A DNA stretch of 38,889 nt from Limnohabitans sp. Rim8. GTDB lineage: Bacteria; Pseudomonadota; Gammaproteobacteria; Burkholderiales; Burkholderiaceae_C. A program made the translations under genes and the position numbers. The DNA lies in contig NZ_CAMBNZ010000018.1 of the NCBI RefSeq assembly GCF_945869175.1, positions 1 to 38,889 on the forward strand, in the 5' to 3' direction. Under the pieces are notes generated by a model, which saw only the letters and a program-made list of their open reading frames with translations, was not told the DNA's origin and did not search any database. This document shows positions 1 through 8,068 of this stretch, piece by piece. The first letter of the stretch is position 1, and each line of letters opens with the position of its first letter.

Positions 1-2014
1 CACCGCGCCCTTCTGTGCGGTTGTCGCTCCGGTTGTCGGTGCGTCCTTCACTTCGGCGACCGCCTTCGCGTGGAGCACGAACTTCGCCAGCAGCAACTTC
101 GCTGCGCTCACCACGGCGTCCACCGCGGCGGCCATCACGCCCACCTTCACGGCGCTCGCCATCGCGACCGCCCTCACGGGTTTCGTTGCGACGCTCTCCT
201 GGGCGGCCTTCGCGTGCTTTCTCGTCTTTTTGACCCACAGCGGCAGGGGCAGTCTCGGTGCTGCTGCTGCCGAACAGGTTTTTCAGCCAACCGAAGAAAC
301 CACCCGAGGCTGCCGGAGTGACAACGGGCGCGGGCGCGGCAGCGGCTGCGGTCTTGCGGGCAGGCTTGGCCGCCGCCACTGGCGCTTCGGGTTTGACCGG
401 TGCGATCGGGGCCGGTGCGTCGGGCAACACGCCTTTGATGACCGGCGTTTGCTTGTTGGTGGGCTCTTGTGAGCGACGGGTCACGGTGGTGGCGTCTTCA
501 ATCTCTTCGGCCATTTTGTAGCTGACTTCGATGCGCTCCAGGCGTGGGTCGTCGTGCTTCAAGCGTTCGAGCTTGTAATGCGGTGTTTCGAGCGACTTGT
601 TGGGCACCAGCAGCACGTTGATACGTTGCTGCAATTCGATCTTGGCAATCTCGGAACGCTTTTCATTGAGCAAGAAAGACGCGACTTCGACGGGCACTTG
701 GGCGTGCACTGCGGCGCTGTTGTCCTTCATGGACTCTTCTTGGATGATCCGCAAAATTTGCAGAGCTGAGCTTTCGGTGTCACGGATGTGGCCAGCGCCG
801 CCGCAACGAGGGCAAGGAATGGACGCACCTTCGGACAGGGCGGGTTTCAAGCGCTGGCGGCTCATTTCCATCAGGCCGAACTTGCTGATGGTGCCAAACT
901 GCACGCGGGCACGGTCTTGGCGCAGCGCGTCGCGCAGGCGGTTTTCCACTTCGCGGCGGTTTTTGGCCTCTTCCATATCGATGAAATCGATCACGATCAG
1001 ACCACCCAGGTCGCGCAGGCGCATCTGGCGAGCCACTTCGTCGGCGGCTTCGAGGTTGGTGCGGGTCGCGGTTTCTTCGATGTCACCGCCCTTGATGGCG
1101 CGGGCCGAGTTCACGTCCACCGACACCAAAGCTTCGGTGTGGTCGATCACGATGGCACCGCCCGAGGGCAGCTGCACGGTGCGGGCATAGGCCGACTCGA
1201 TCTGGTGCTCGATCTGGAAGCGGCTGAACAGCGGGGCGTCGTCGCGGTAGCGTTTCACACGCGGCGCGAATTCAGGCATCACGTGGCTCATGAATTGCTG
1301 AGCTTGTTCGTAGATGTCGTCGGTGTCGATCAGGATGTCGCCGATGTCGTTGTTGAAGTAATCGCGAATGGCACGGATCACCAGGCTTGACTCCTGATAA
1401 ATCAGGAAAGCGCCTTTTCCTTGGGTGGCGCCGTCAATGGCGGTCCAGAGTTTGAGCAGGTAGTTCAAGTCCCACTGCAGCTCGGGCGCCGAGCGGCCGA
1501 TGCCTGCTGTGCGGGCGATGATGGACATGCCTTTGGGGTATTCCAGCTGGTCCATCGCTTCTTTGAGCTCGGCCCGATCGTCGCCCTCAATGCGGCGGCT
1601 GACGCCACCGCCGCGCGGGTTGTTGGGCATGAGCACCACGTAGCGGCCAGCCAAGCTGACGAAGGTGGTGAGCGCCGCGCCCTTGTTGCCGCGCTCCTCT
1701 TTTTCAACCTGCACCAAGAGGGATTGGCCTTCTTTGATGACGTCTTGGATGCGCGCTTGGCTGACAGACACGCCTTCCGCAAAGTATTGGCGAGAGATTT
1801 CCTTGAAAGGTAAAAAGCCGTGGCGGTCTTCACCATAGTCCACAAAGCAGGCTTCGAGCGAGGGCTCCACGCGTGTCACCACGGCTTGGTAAATGTTGCC
1901 CTTGCGCTGTTCGCGTCCCTCGATTTCGATTTCGTAGTCGAGGAGTTTTTGTCCATCGACGATGGCCAGGCGGCGCTCTTCAGCTTGCGTGGCGTTGATC
2001 AGCATCCGTTTCAT
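1..2014 (-). CDS. rne: Ribonuclease E, N-terminal two thirds (3' end beyond the window)
   Basis: Endoribonuclease that starts mRNA decay and processes rRNA and tRNA precursors; in this family it scaffolds the degradosome at the inner membrane. About 671 codons are visible. The protein opens [10 protein letters not shown] and continues with an S1 RNA-binding region and a DNase I-like catalytic core. The two magnesium-binding aspartates are D300 (in VDVNS) and D343 (in IDFIDME), 43 residues apart as in E. coli (303/346). The zinc-link CPRCGGAGH follows. After about residue 520 the chain becomes Ala/Pro-rich, has a short [11 protein letters not shown] segment, then a tract dominated by Arg, Glu and Gly, typical of the disordered RNA-binding C-terminal half. 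The ATG at 2014 has an AAGGAA ribosome site 8 nt upstream. The stop codon lies off the left edge. Confidence 0.97.
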   Translation of the reverse strand, partial: MKRMLINATQAEERRLAIVDGQKLLDYEIEIEGREQRKGNIYQAVVTRVEPSLEACFVDYGEDRHGFLPFKEISRQYFAEGVSVSQARIQDVIKEGQSLLVQVEKEERGNKGAALTTFVSLAGRYVVLMPNNPRGGGVSRRIEGDDRAELKEAMDQLEYPKGMSIIARTAGIGRSAPELQWDLNYLLKLWTAIDGATQGKGAFLIYQESSLVIRAIRDYFNNDIGDILIDTDDIYEQAQQFMSHVMPEFAPRVKRYRDDAPLFSRFQIEHQIESAYARTVQLPSGGAIVIDHTEALVSVDVNSARAIKGGDIEETATRTNLEAADEVARQMRLRDLGGLIVIDFIDMEEAKNRREVENRLRDALRQDRARVQFGTISKFGLMEMSRQRLKPALSEGASIPCPRCGGAGHIRDTESSALQILRIIQEESMKDNSAAVHAQVPVEVASFLLNEKRSEIAKIELQQRINVLLVPNKSLETPHYKLERLKHDDPRLERIEVSYKMAEEIEDATTVTRRSQEPTNKQTPVIKGVLPDAPAPIAPVKPEAPVAAAKPARKTAAAAAPAPVVTPAASGGFFGWLKNLFGSSSTETAPAAVGQKDEKAREGRPGERRNETREGGRDGERREGGRDGRRGGRRGERSEVAAGEVRAPREGGRRSEGRTDNRSDNRTEGRG

Positions 2015-2088
2015 GATGCGTTCCTTTATTTATCAGCTTGGCCCAGCGGCAGAAAGATGTCTGCACCCTGGAGCCTGTTTACACAACC

Positions 2089-2407
2089 GGCTTTGGGTTC
2101 TTGAGAACCGCAAAGCCCACGTTGCCGGAGCTGACGCCTGAAACGAAGGGAATTGCCGAGAGTGATCGACCACTCAGCTGCGCGTGAGCACAGGAATGGG
2201 GATCGTGGCGCGTGGATGGGGCGAGGCTAAAGGTGTGCAAAGAATTGTCCACTGCCGGGGGCTTCCCCCGGTGTCCAAGACAAACTGTCTGGCACCAGGC
2301 GTGACGGTGTCGAGTGGCTTTGTAAGCCACTCCAAGCACATCAGCAAAGTTCCAAACAACACAACCATCTCGCTTTGATCCGTTCAACAGCCTGAAGGGC
2401 TGCTGAA
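2089..2407 (-). promoter_or_regulatory. Structured rne 5' leader with multiple hairpins
   Basis: The 591-bp gap between rne and rluC (2015-2605) holds no credible gene. It does hold a run of strong inverted repeats on the rne side. 2089-2117 is a 13-bp stem with a 2-nt loop and one bulge. 2255-2271 is a 7-bp GC-only stem with a 3-nt loop. 2278-2290 is 5 bp with a 3-nt loop. 2312-2332 is a perfect 9-bp stem with a 3-nt loop. 2383-2407 is 9 bp with one internal mismatch. None is followed by a T-run, so they are not simple terminators. E. coli rne has a long hairpin-rich leader that lets RNase E control its own mRNA; a similar role here is inferred. Confidence 0.55.
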
Positions 2408-2605
2408 TTTGGGGTATTCCGTATCTGGGTTTCTGAGCGTCGGCCCAACCTCCGGGACGATTGACCACTGTTGGCGTTGGCCTTCAGTCTGCAAATCGTG
2501 CCGAGGGTGGCATCGACCATCTGGTTTGGCGCGGTGGTGGTGGACTAAACTCCTGCCTACAGGAATTCATTTCCATTTGAATCAACCACTTACAGCCAAT
2601 AACCA

Positions 2606-3622
2606 GTGAATCACATTATAGGGTCCAAGTCCGACAGTTCAGCCCCTGCAGTCAAATGCTTGGTGGTGGACGAAGAGTCGGTTGGACAGCGTTTGGACAA
2701 CTTTTTGATGCGCCATTTGAAAGGCGTCCCCAAAACGCATGTGTACCGCATCATCCGCAGCGGAGAAGTGCGCATCAACAAGGGACGCGCTGCGGCCGAT
2801 ACCCGGGTTCAAATCGGTGACCAAGTCCGTCTGCCCCCTGTGCGCCTGTCGGACAAAGTGGCCGAAAAGGCGGCGAACCCCGCGCCCAGCCGAGAATTCC
2901 CCTTGTTGATGGAAGACGACTGCCTGATGGCCATCGACAAACCTTCTGGGGTGGCGGTGCACGGCGGCTCGGGGGTGAGCTTTGGTGTGATCGAGCAATT
3001 GCGGCAAGCCCGCCCCCAAGCCAAATTGCTCGAATTGGTGCACCGTCTGGACAGGGACACCAGCGGTATTTTGTTGGTGGCCAAAAAGCGCAGCGCTCTC
3101 AAGCACCTGCAAGACCAGTTCAGGGAACGCGAAACCGGCAAAACCTATCTGGCGCTGGTCAAAGGCGACTGGCCTGCCAAGCTCAAGGTGATTGACCAGC
3201 CTCTGCATAAATTCTTGTTGCCAGGCAAAGACGGTCAAGACGGCGAGCGCCGGGTGCGATTGACCACCTCAGAAGACCCCGATGGCATGCGTTCGATCAC
3301 CTTGGTCAAGGTGTCGCAGCGGTTAGCGGGTGCTTCTTTGTTGGAAGTGACCATCAAAACCGGACGCACCCACCAAATTCGGGTGCATTTGTCGGCCCAA
3401 GGCCACCCGATTGCAGGGGATGACAAATATGGGGATTTCGACTGGAACCGCCAGTTGCTCAAACCCCGCACCGGACCTGGCCTCAAACGCATGTTTTTAC
3501 ACGCTTGGCGTTTGCAGTTCAATCACCCCGCCACGGCCGAGCGCATCGCCTTGCAAGCTGATTTGCCCCCAGAATTGAAAGCCTACATTCACCATGCCCA
3601 ACACCAGACCCCGCCAGTTTGA
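2606..3622 (+). CDS. rluC: 23S rRNA pseudouridine synthase, RluC type
   Basis: Converts specific uridines of 23S rRNA to pseudouridine (U955, U2504 and U2580 in E. coli RluC). The 338-residue protein has an N-terminal S4 RNA-binding domain (about residues 25-85, with VGQRLDNFL and IIRSGEVRINKGR) and an RluA-type catalytic domain. The catalytic aspartate is D149 in HRLDRDTSG. The later RTHQIRVH and the GD-KYGD element are also present. The start is a GTG at 2606 without a visible Shine-Dalgarno sequence; no better start exists before the S4 domain, so the N-terminus is somewhat uncertain. It is divergent from rne, whose candidate promoter lies within its first codons. The 3' end overlaps the next gene by 29 nt. 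Confidence 0.93.
   Translation: MNHIIGSKSDSSAPAVKCLVVDEESVGQRLDNFLMRHLKGVPKTHVYRIIRSGEVRINKGRAAADTRVQIGDQVRLPPVRLSDKVAEKAANPAPSREFPLLMEDDCLMAIDKPSGVAVHGGSGVSFGVIEQLRQARPQAKLLELVHRLDRDTSGILLVAKKRSALKHLQDQFRERETGKTYLALVKGDWPAKLKVIDQPLHKFLLPGKDGQDGERRVRLTTSEDPDGMRSITLVKVSQRLAGASLLEVTIKTGRTHQIRVHLSAQGHPIAGDDKYGDFDWNRQLLKPRTGPGLKRMFLHAWRLQFNHPATAERIALQADLPPELKAYIHHAQHQTPPV
2615..2620 (-). promoter_or_regulatory. Candidate -10 box for rne, inside the first codons of rluC
   Basis: The minus strand reads TATAAT here, a perfect sigma-70 -10 box. It would place the start of transcription near 2608 and give rne a leader of about 590 nt. No convincing -35 box is seen at 16-18 nt, so the assignment is tentative. 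Confidence 0.4.
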
Positions 3623-4262
3623 CCTGATTGCTTTCGATTGGGATGGCACGCTGTTCGACTCCACCGCACTCATCACCCGCTGCATCCAGCGGGCGGTGGT
3701 CGATGTGGGGGGGCAAGAGCCCACCCGTGAAGCGGCTTCTTATGTGATCGGCTTGGCGCTGATGCCTGCGCTGGCCCATGCCGCTCCGGATGTGCCAAAA
3801 GACAAGTACCCGGCTTTGGGGGAGCGTTACCGCCACCATTACCTGCAGCACCAAAACGACATCAGCCTCTTTGAGGGTGTGTTGCCCTTGCTCGATGCCC
3901 TCAAAGCCCGGCACCACTGGCTTACGGTGGCCACCGGCAAAAGCCGCCAAGGGCTGAACGAGGCCTTGCATGCGGTGGAACTGCGTGGTGTGTTCGATGG
4001 CTCACGCACGGCCGATGAAACTGCAGGCAAGCCCAACCCCATGATGCTGCATGAGTTGATGCGCGAATTTGGCGCCCGGCCCGAGCGCACTTTGATGATT
4101 GGTGACACCACCCACGACCTTCAAATGGCCCTGAATGCGGGCTGTGCCAGCGTGGGCGTGAGCTATGGGGCACACGAGCCTGAGGCCTTCCATGCCTTGA
4201 AGCCGCGCCATGTGGCGCACAGCGTGCAGGACTTGCACGACTGGTTGGTGCAAAACGCTTGA
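3594..4262 (+). CDS. HAD-superfamily phosphatase (phosphoglycolate phosphatase-like)
   Basis: A 222-residue hydrolase of HAD subfamily IA. Motif I is DWDGT with nucleophile D15 and acid/base D17. Motif II is the Thr of VATGKS, motif III the Lys of GKPNP, and motif IV is GDTTHD, which binds Mg. A helical cap domain sits between motifs I and II. The fold and catalytic residues are clear, but the substrate cannot be read from sequence; annotators usually write Gph-like. It starts inside the 3' end of rluC (29-nt overlap), so the two are probably co-transcribed and perhaps translationally coupled. Confidence 0.9.
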   Translation: MPNTRPRQFDLIAFDWDGTLFDSTALITRCIQRAVVDVGGQEPTREAASYVIGLALMPALAHAAPDVPKDKYPALGERYRHHYLQHQNDISLFEGVLPLLDALKARHHWLTVATGKSRQGLNEALHAVELRGVFDGSRTADETAGKPNPMMLHELMREFGARPERTLMIGDTTHDLQMALNAGCASVGVSYGAHEPEAFHALKPRHVAHSVQDLHDWLVQNA

Positions 4263-4274
4263 AAAGGAGTACTC

Positions 4275-4640
4275 ATGGAGCCTTTGGTCCCTTTGTGCAA
4301 CAGTGCCGACTTGGTGAACGGTGGGCGTGCCGTGCCGTTTGACATTGTTTACGCCGGGCAAACCTGTCGCGCCTTCGCTGTCCGTTACCAAGACCAAGTG
4401 CACGCCTACCTGAACCGATGCACCCATGTGGCCATGGAGATGGACTACCAACCCGACCGGTTTTATGACGAGACAGGGCGTTGGCTCATGTGTGCCACGC
4501 ATGGCGCCACCTACCAGCCCGATACCGGCGCGTGCTCAAGTGGCCCTTGCCGTGGCGGGTTGGTCAAAATAGACCTTTCAGAAAGGGATGGCGTGGTTCA
4601 CTGGCATACTGCCTACAACTTAAAACCGATTGAATTTTGA
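4275..4640 (+). CDS. Small Rieske [2Fe-2S] ferredoxin-like protein
   Basis: A 121-residue single-domain Rieske protein. Cluster ligands are C49 and H51 (CTH) and C73 and H76 (CATH), the C-x-H...C-x2-H pattern, with loops close to those of ferredoxin subunits of oxygenases. There is no signal peptide or membrane segment, so it should be cytoplasmic. An AAGGAG site lies 6 nt before the ATG. It sits 12 nt after the HAD gene and abuts the S49 peptidase. This rluC-HAD-Rieske-peptidase order recurs in Burkholderiales as I recall it, but the partner oxidoreductase is unknown; no oxygenase gene is nearby. Confidence 0.88.
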   Translation: MEPLVPLCNSADLVNGGRAVPFDIVYAGQTCRAFAVRYQDQVHAYLNRCTHVAMEMDYQPDRFYDETGRWLMCATHGATYQPDTGACSSGPCRGGLVKIDLSERDGVVHWHTAYNLKPIEF

Positions 4641-4642
4641 CC

Positions 4643-5638
4643 ATGCAAGACCCCCAGGACCACGCGTCCGCTTCGGCCTCCCAAGAACCCACCAAAGCCC
4701 CACCGACTGCTGATTCGGGGTGGGAGCGCCAGACCTTGGAGCGCTTGGCCTTTGCCCATTTGAACGAACAAAAAACAGCCCGCCGTTGGAAGGTGGGTTT
4801 GCGGGTGGCTTGGTTGCTGCTGCTGACCGTGGTGTTCTGGCAGGTGTTCACTTACAAAGCATCCATCAGCAACCCGACCTTGCCGCACACGGCGATGGTG
4901 TCCATCGTGGGCGAGATCGGATCGGAGACCGAAGCCAGCGCGGAAAACGTGATGTCCTCCATGCGCTTGGCGCTGGAGGATTCAGGCTCGCAGGCACTGG
5001 TCTTGTTGATCAATTCACCTGGTGGCAGCCCGGTGCAGGCGGGTCTCATCAACGACGAAATTGTTCGTTTGCGGGCTTTGCACAACAAGCCGATCTACGC
5101 CGTGGTGGAGGAGTCTTGTGCTTCGGCCGCTTACTACATTGCTGCCGCGGCAGACCAGATTTACGTGGACAAAGCCAGCATTGTGGGCAGCATTGGCGTA
5201 TTGATGGACGGCTTCGGGTTCACCGAGCTCATGAACAAGCTGGGGGTGGAGCGTCGTTTGATGACGGCGGGGGCCAACAAAGGTTTTCTGGACCCGTTCA
5301 GCCCGCAAACCGAGCCCCAACGCAAGCACGCTCAAGCGATGCTGAACCAAATCCACACGCAGTTCATTGAAGTGGTCAAAAAAGGCCGTGGCGACCGCTT
5401 GAAAGAAACCCCGGAGATGTTCAGCGGCCTGTTCTGGAGTGGCCAGCAGGCGGTGGATCTGGGTTTGGCCGACAGCCTAGGCAGTCTGGATGGCGTTGCC
5501 CGAGAGGTGGTCAAGGCCCCGGATGTGATCGACTACACGCAGCGTGAAAACGTGGCCGAGCGCTTGGTCAAGCGCTTTGGCGCGGCGGTGGGCGAGGGCT
5601 CGGTGCGCGCCTTGCGCAGCAGCACCGGCCTGCGCTGA
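4643..5638 (+). CDS. S49-family signal-peptide peptidase (SppA-like), membrane-anchored
   Basis: A serine protease of the SppA/SohB family, which degrades cleaved signal peptides or small membrane proteins. From the ATG at 4643 the 331-residue protein has a polar N-terminus, one membrane segment (about residues 50-70) and a ClpP-like domain. The likely nucleophile is S161 in CASAAYY and the general base K213 in GANKGF. Their 52-residue spacing equals the Ser147-Lys199 pair of B. subtilis SppA. INSPGGS forms the oxyanion region. Its length fits the short single-domain SppA class. A TTG at 4637, overlapping the stop of the Rieske gene, would add two residues; the ATG is preferred. The 3' end converges on the methyltransferase gene with a 22-nt gap. 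Confidence 0.9.
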   Translation: MQDPQDHASASASQEPTKAPPTADSGWERQTLERLAFAHLNEQKTARRWKVGLRVAWLLLLTVVFWQVFTYKASISNPTLPHTAMVSIVGEIGSETEASAENVMSSMRLALEDSGSQALVLLINSPGGSPVQAGLINDEIVRLRALHNKPIYAVVEESCASAAYYIAAAADQIYVDKASIVGSIGVLMDGFGFTELMNKLGVERRLMTAGANKGFLDPFSPQTEPQRKHAQAMLNQIHTQFIEVVKKGRGDRLKETPEMFSGLFWSGQQAVDLGLADSLGSLDGVAREVVKAPDVIDYTQRENVAERLVKRFGAAVGEGSVRALRSSTGLR

Positions 5639-5640
5639 GC

Positions 5641-5654
5641 CGCAAGGCCTTGCG
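5641..5654. repeat. 14-bp perfect palindrome between convergent genes
   Basis: The sequence CGCAAGGCCTTGCG is self-complementary and sits in the 22-nt gap between two converging genes. It has no T-run on either side, so it is at best a weak terminator. Confidence 0.4.
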
Positions 5655-5660
5655 CCACCA

Positions 5661-6434
5661 TCAAGGCCCGATGGCGTAAACCGCGGGCGTGTGACCATCA
5701 GGGCCTTGGAGGCCCTTTTTCCATTGCGCCACGGTATGGCTCCGGATATGGGCCGTCGGCAGCGTCAAGCCGCTGGCAATGGCCAGTCGGGTGTTGGCGT
5801 TCAGGCTTTGCAACAAGCCGCCGAGCATGGCCGCATTGCGGTAGGGGGTCTCGATCCACAGTTGGGTTTGACCTGATTTGAGCGCCAGAGACTCCAGTTG
5901 TTTCAGGCGGGTGGCCCGCTCTGCTGCGTCTTGCGGCAGGTAGCCCACGAAGGCAAAATTTTGGCCATTCAGGCCACTGGCGGCCAATGCCAGCAGCAAT
6001 GACACGGGGCCGACCAAGGGGACCACAGTGAGGCCCAGATCGTGCGCTGCACGCACCACCGAGCTGCCGGGATCGGCCACGGCGGGCATGCCGGCTTCGC
6101 TGACCAAGCCCACATCTTGCCCTTGTAAAGCGGCCGCCAGCAGTGGTTTGCCGTCAAAACCCGATTGGTGGTCGCCTTTTTTGTGCACATGGCGTGGCAA
6201 TTCGGTGATGGTTTGTTCCGCCAAGGGGGCGATCAAGGGGTGGGTTTCAGCCACGCGCTTGAGAAAAGCGCGCGTGCTCTTGGCGTTTTCGCAGACCCAG
6301 TGCTGGATGCCTGCGGCAGTGGCCAAGGTGGGGTTGGACAGCACATCGGTGATGGGGGCTTGTTCTGTGCAGCCAAAGTCCAGCGGCGTGGGGACCAAAA
6401 ACAGGCGACCTGGGGTGGGCTTGGGGGTGTTCAC
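5661..6434 (-). CDS. SAM-dependent methyltransferase of the RsmI / tetrapyrrole-methylase family
   Basis: A 257-residue protein with the family's landmarks: GRLFLVPTPL at the start, VSEAGMPAVADPGS (like the SDAGTPGISDPG of RsmI) and VPLVGPVSLLLALAASGLNG followed by FVGYLP. RsmI 2'-O-methylates C1402 of 16S rRNA. The N-terminal motif departs from the usual ATPIGNLGD, which suggests a paralogue rather than the housekeeping RsmI; its substrate is unknown. The GTG start at 6434 overlaps the stop of the maf gene in the four bases GTGA, so the two are co-translated. Confidence 0.85.
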   Translation of the reverse strand: MNTPKPTPGRLFLVPTPLDFGCTEQAPITDVLSNPTLATAAGIQHWVCENAKSTRAFLKRVAETHPLIAPLAEQTITELPRHVHKKGDHQSGFDGKPLLAAALQGQDVGLVSEAGMPAVADPGSSVVRAAHDLGLTVVPLVGPVSLLLALAASGLNGQNFAFVGYLPQDAAERATRLKQLESLALKSGQTQLWIETPYRNAAMLGGLLQSLNANTRLAIASGLTLPTAHIRSHTVAQWKKGLQGPDGHTPAVYAIGP

Positions 6435-7042
6435 AGCAATTTCACTCCAGCTTGGCGCAGCAAGCGTGCGGTGCGGATGAGCGGCAGCCCGATCAGGGCC
6501 GTTGGGTCGTCGTTGTCGATGGACTCCAGCAGTGCGATCCCCAGGCCCTCGCTTTTGGCGCTGCCAGCGCAGTCGTAGGGCTTTTCGGCTTGCAAATAAG
6601 CCTCGATTTCTTCGTCGCTCAGATCACGAAAAACGACGCGCACCTCGGCCAAATCGACTTGTTCAAAGCCCGTGGCCAAACAGACCACGGCCAATGCGGT
6701 CTGAAAAATCACCGTTTGGCCGCGCATTTGGCGCAGTTGGGCCACGGCGCGTTCGTGTTCACCGGGTTTGCCCAGCGGTTGACCGGCCAAGTCGGCCACT
6801 TGGTCCGAGCCGATCACCACCGCTTCGGGGTGCAGTGCGGCCACGGCTTGGGCCTTGGCCAAAGCCAGCCGAAGGGCCAAGGTTTTTGGGGTTTCACCAG
6901 GCAAGGGTGTTTCGTCCACATGGGGTGCCGCGACCGTGAACGGCAAGCGAAGGCGTTCCATCAATTCGCGGCGGTAACGTGAGGTCGAGCCCAAAACGAC
7001 CGAGCGTGGTGGGGCGGATGTGGCAGCAGCAGTGGTTGTCAA
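6431..7042 (-). CDS. maf: Maf-family nucleotide pyrophosphatase (YceF-like, probably 7-methyl-GTP)
   Basis: A 203-residue Maf protein, a house-cleaning hydrolase that removes pyrophosphate from non-canonical nucleotides. Visible motifs are LGSTSRYRRELMERL near the N-terminus, VIGSDQVADL with its catalytic Asp, and a C-terminal block with YDCAGSAKSEGLG and IDNDDPTALIGLPL. This last block matches the YceF subgroup, shown in E. coli to prefer m7GTP. The start appears to be TTG at 7042 with GGGAG about 7 nt upstream. It is divergent from yceD, with only 49 bp between start codons, and is the first gene of a two-gene unit. Confidence 0.9.
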   Translation of the reverse strand: MTTTAAATSAPPRSVVLGSTSRYRRELMERLRLPFTVAAPHVDETPLPGETPKTLALRLALAKAQAVAALHPEAVVIGSDQVADLAGQPLGKPGEHERAVAQLRQMRGQTVIFQTALAVVCLATGFEQVDLAEVRVVFRDLSDEEIEAYLQAEKPYDCAGSAKSEGLGIALLESIDNDDPTALIGLPLIRTARLLRQAGVKLL

Positions 7043-7079
7043 AGTGCAACTCCCGGTCTATTCAAATGAGTGATTCTCT

Positions 7080-7085
7080 TACACT
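7080..7085 (+). promoter_or_regulatory. Candidate -10 box directly upstream of yceD
   Basis: TACACT ends 6 nt before the yceD ATG, so transcription could begin at or near the start codon. No Shine-Dalgarno and no good -35 box are visible. Confidence 0.25.
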
Positions 7086-7091
7086 GATGTC

Positions 7092-7640
7092 ATGGAAAAA
7101 AAATTAGACCCCCAACACCTGGATGTTCTGGCCTTTGCCCGTGATGCCAGTGCCCTGCGAGGCGCAGGCGCACTGACCGTTTGGCCGCGTTTGCTGGTTG
7201 AGCAGCATGGAGACACCTTGGCGGCCGGTGATGTGCTTTGGCAATTGCACGGTCGAACGCTTGCCCAATCGGGCGGCACAGAACAAATTTGGTTGGACTT
7301 GCTTGCTTCAGTGCAGCTGCCCATGCAGTGCCAGCGCTGCCTCACCCCGGTGCTGGAAACCGTGCAGGCCGAACGATCGTTCCGTTTTGTGGCGGACGAG
7401 GCCACCGCAGCCGCACTGGACGATGAGGCTGAAGAAGATATTTTGGTCATCAGCCGCGACTTTGACGCCTTGGCGCTGGTCGAGGATGAATTGATTTTGT
7501 CTTTGCCGCTGGTGCCCTTGCACGAGGTTTGCCCTGAAGCCGTCCCCATGACTGCAGTGGATCCTGAGTTTGAAGAAGCCGCCGATCGGCCCAACCCCTT
7601 TGGTGTGCTGGCAAGCCTCAAAACTGGCGCAAACATATAA
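7092..7640 (+). CDS. yceD: YceD/DUF177 protein, involved in 23S rRNA accumulation
   Basis: A 182-residue cytoplasmic protein of the DUF177 family. The diagnostic centre is VQLPMQCQRCLTPV (residues about 76-89), with paired cysteines, followed by an acidic stretch and the ELILSLPLVPLHE block; the C-terminus has the typical NPFGVLASLK. In E. coli and plants members are linked to 23S rRNA processing or accumulation, and the gene nearly always precedes rpmF, as it does here. The biochemical activity is not established. No ribosome-binding site is visible before the ATG. Confidence 0.92.
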   Translation: MEKKLDPQHLDVLAFARDASALRGAGALTVWPRLLVEQHGDTLAAGDVLWQLHGRTLAQSGGTEQIWLDLLASVQLPMQCQRCLTPVLETVQAERSFRFVADEATAAALDDEAEEDILVISRDFDALALVEDELILSLPLVPLHEVCPEAVPMTAVDPEFEEAADRPNPFGVLASLKTGANI

Positions 7641-7680
7641 GTGCAAACCCAAGACACTTTATTTCCGCGTCGTCTTAGGC

Positions 7681-7686
7681 TATAAT
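7681..7686 (+). promoter_or_regulatory. -10 box of a promoter for rpmF
   Basis: A perfect TATAAT lies 92 bp before rpmF, in the gap after yceD. The -35 region is poor (TTTATT at 17-bp spacing). It would give rpmF its own start with a leader of about 85 nt. Confidence 0.5.
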
Positions 7687-7777
7687 CTGCGGTTTCGCCC
7701 TTTGCGCTGGGTGACATTCTCATTAACCAGACGCTGCGTCTCAATTAGCGCGGCCTCCAAGTTTCCAAGGAGCCATC

Positions 7778-7960
7778 ATGGCTGTTCAGCAAAACAAAAA
7801 GTCGCCTTCCAAGCGCGGTATGCACCGTTCGCACAATGCCCTCAACGTTCCAGGCATTGCGGTTGAGCCTACAACAGGCGAGATTCACCTGCGTCACCAC
7901 ATCAGCCCCAACGGTTTTTACCGTGGTCGCCAAGTGTTGAAAAACAAATCAGAAGCCTGA
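7778..7960 (+). CDS. rpmF: 50S ribosomal protein L32
   Basis: A 60-residue basic protein of the large ribosomal subunit. It opens [19 protein letters not shown], the family signature, and has the conserved GEIHLRHHI and GFYRGRQV blocks. It is the cysteine-free L32 type, as in E. coli. A clear AAGGAG site lies 6 nt before the ATG. It follows yceD, the usual neighbour, and a terminator-like hairpin separates it from plsX. Confidence 0.98.
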   Translation: MAVQQNKKSPSKRGMHRSHNALNVPGIAVEPTTGEIHLRHHISPNGFYRGRQVLKNKSEA

Positions 7961-7986
7961 TCGGCGTCAGCCCCAAGCCTCAAGAG

Positions 7987-8027
7987 GCCCGGCGCTACTT
8001 TTCAAGTAGCCTCGGGCTTTTGTTTTT
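7987..8027 (+). terminator. Intrinsic terminator between rpmF and plsX
   Basis: A two-part hairpin: outer 5-bp GCCCG/CGGGC (7987-7991 with 8013-8017), a small internal loop, and an inner perfect 7-bp stem with a TTC loop (7994-8010). TTTTGTTTTT follows. It should end most rpmF transcripts or set the amount reaching plsX. Confidence 0.8.
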
Positions 8028-8068
8028 ATGGCTTTGATTCCATTCACGGCTATGAGCCATAGGATTGC

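Noticed and set aside
2409-2609. A 66-codon ORF just before rluC
   Set aside because: No similarity that I recognise, no ribosome site, and it lies in the hairpin-rich rne leader.
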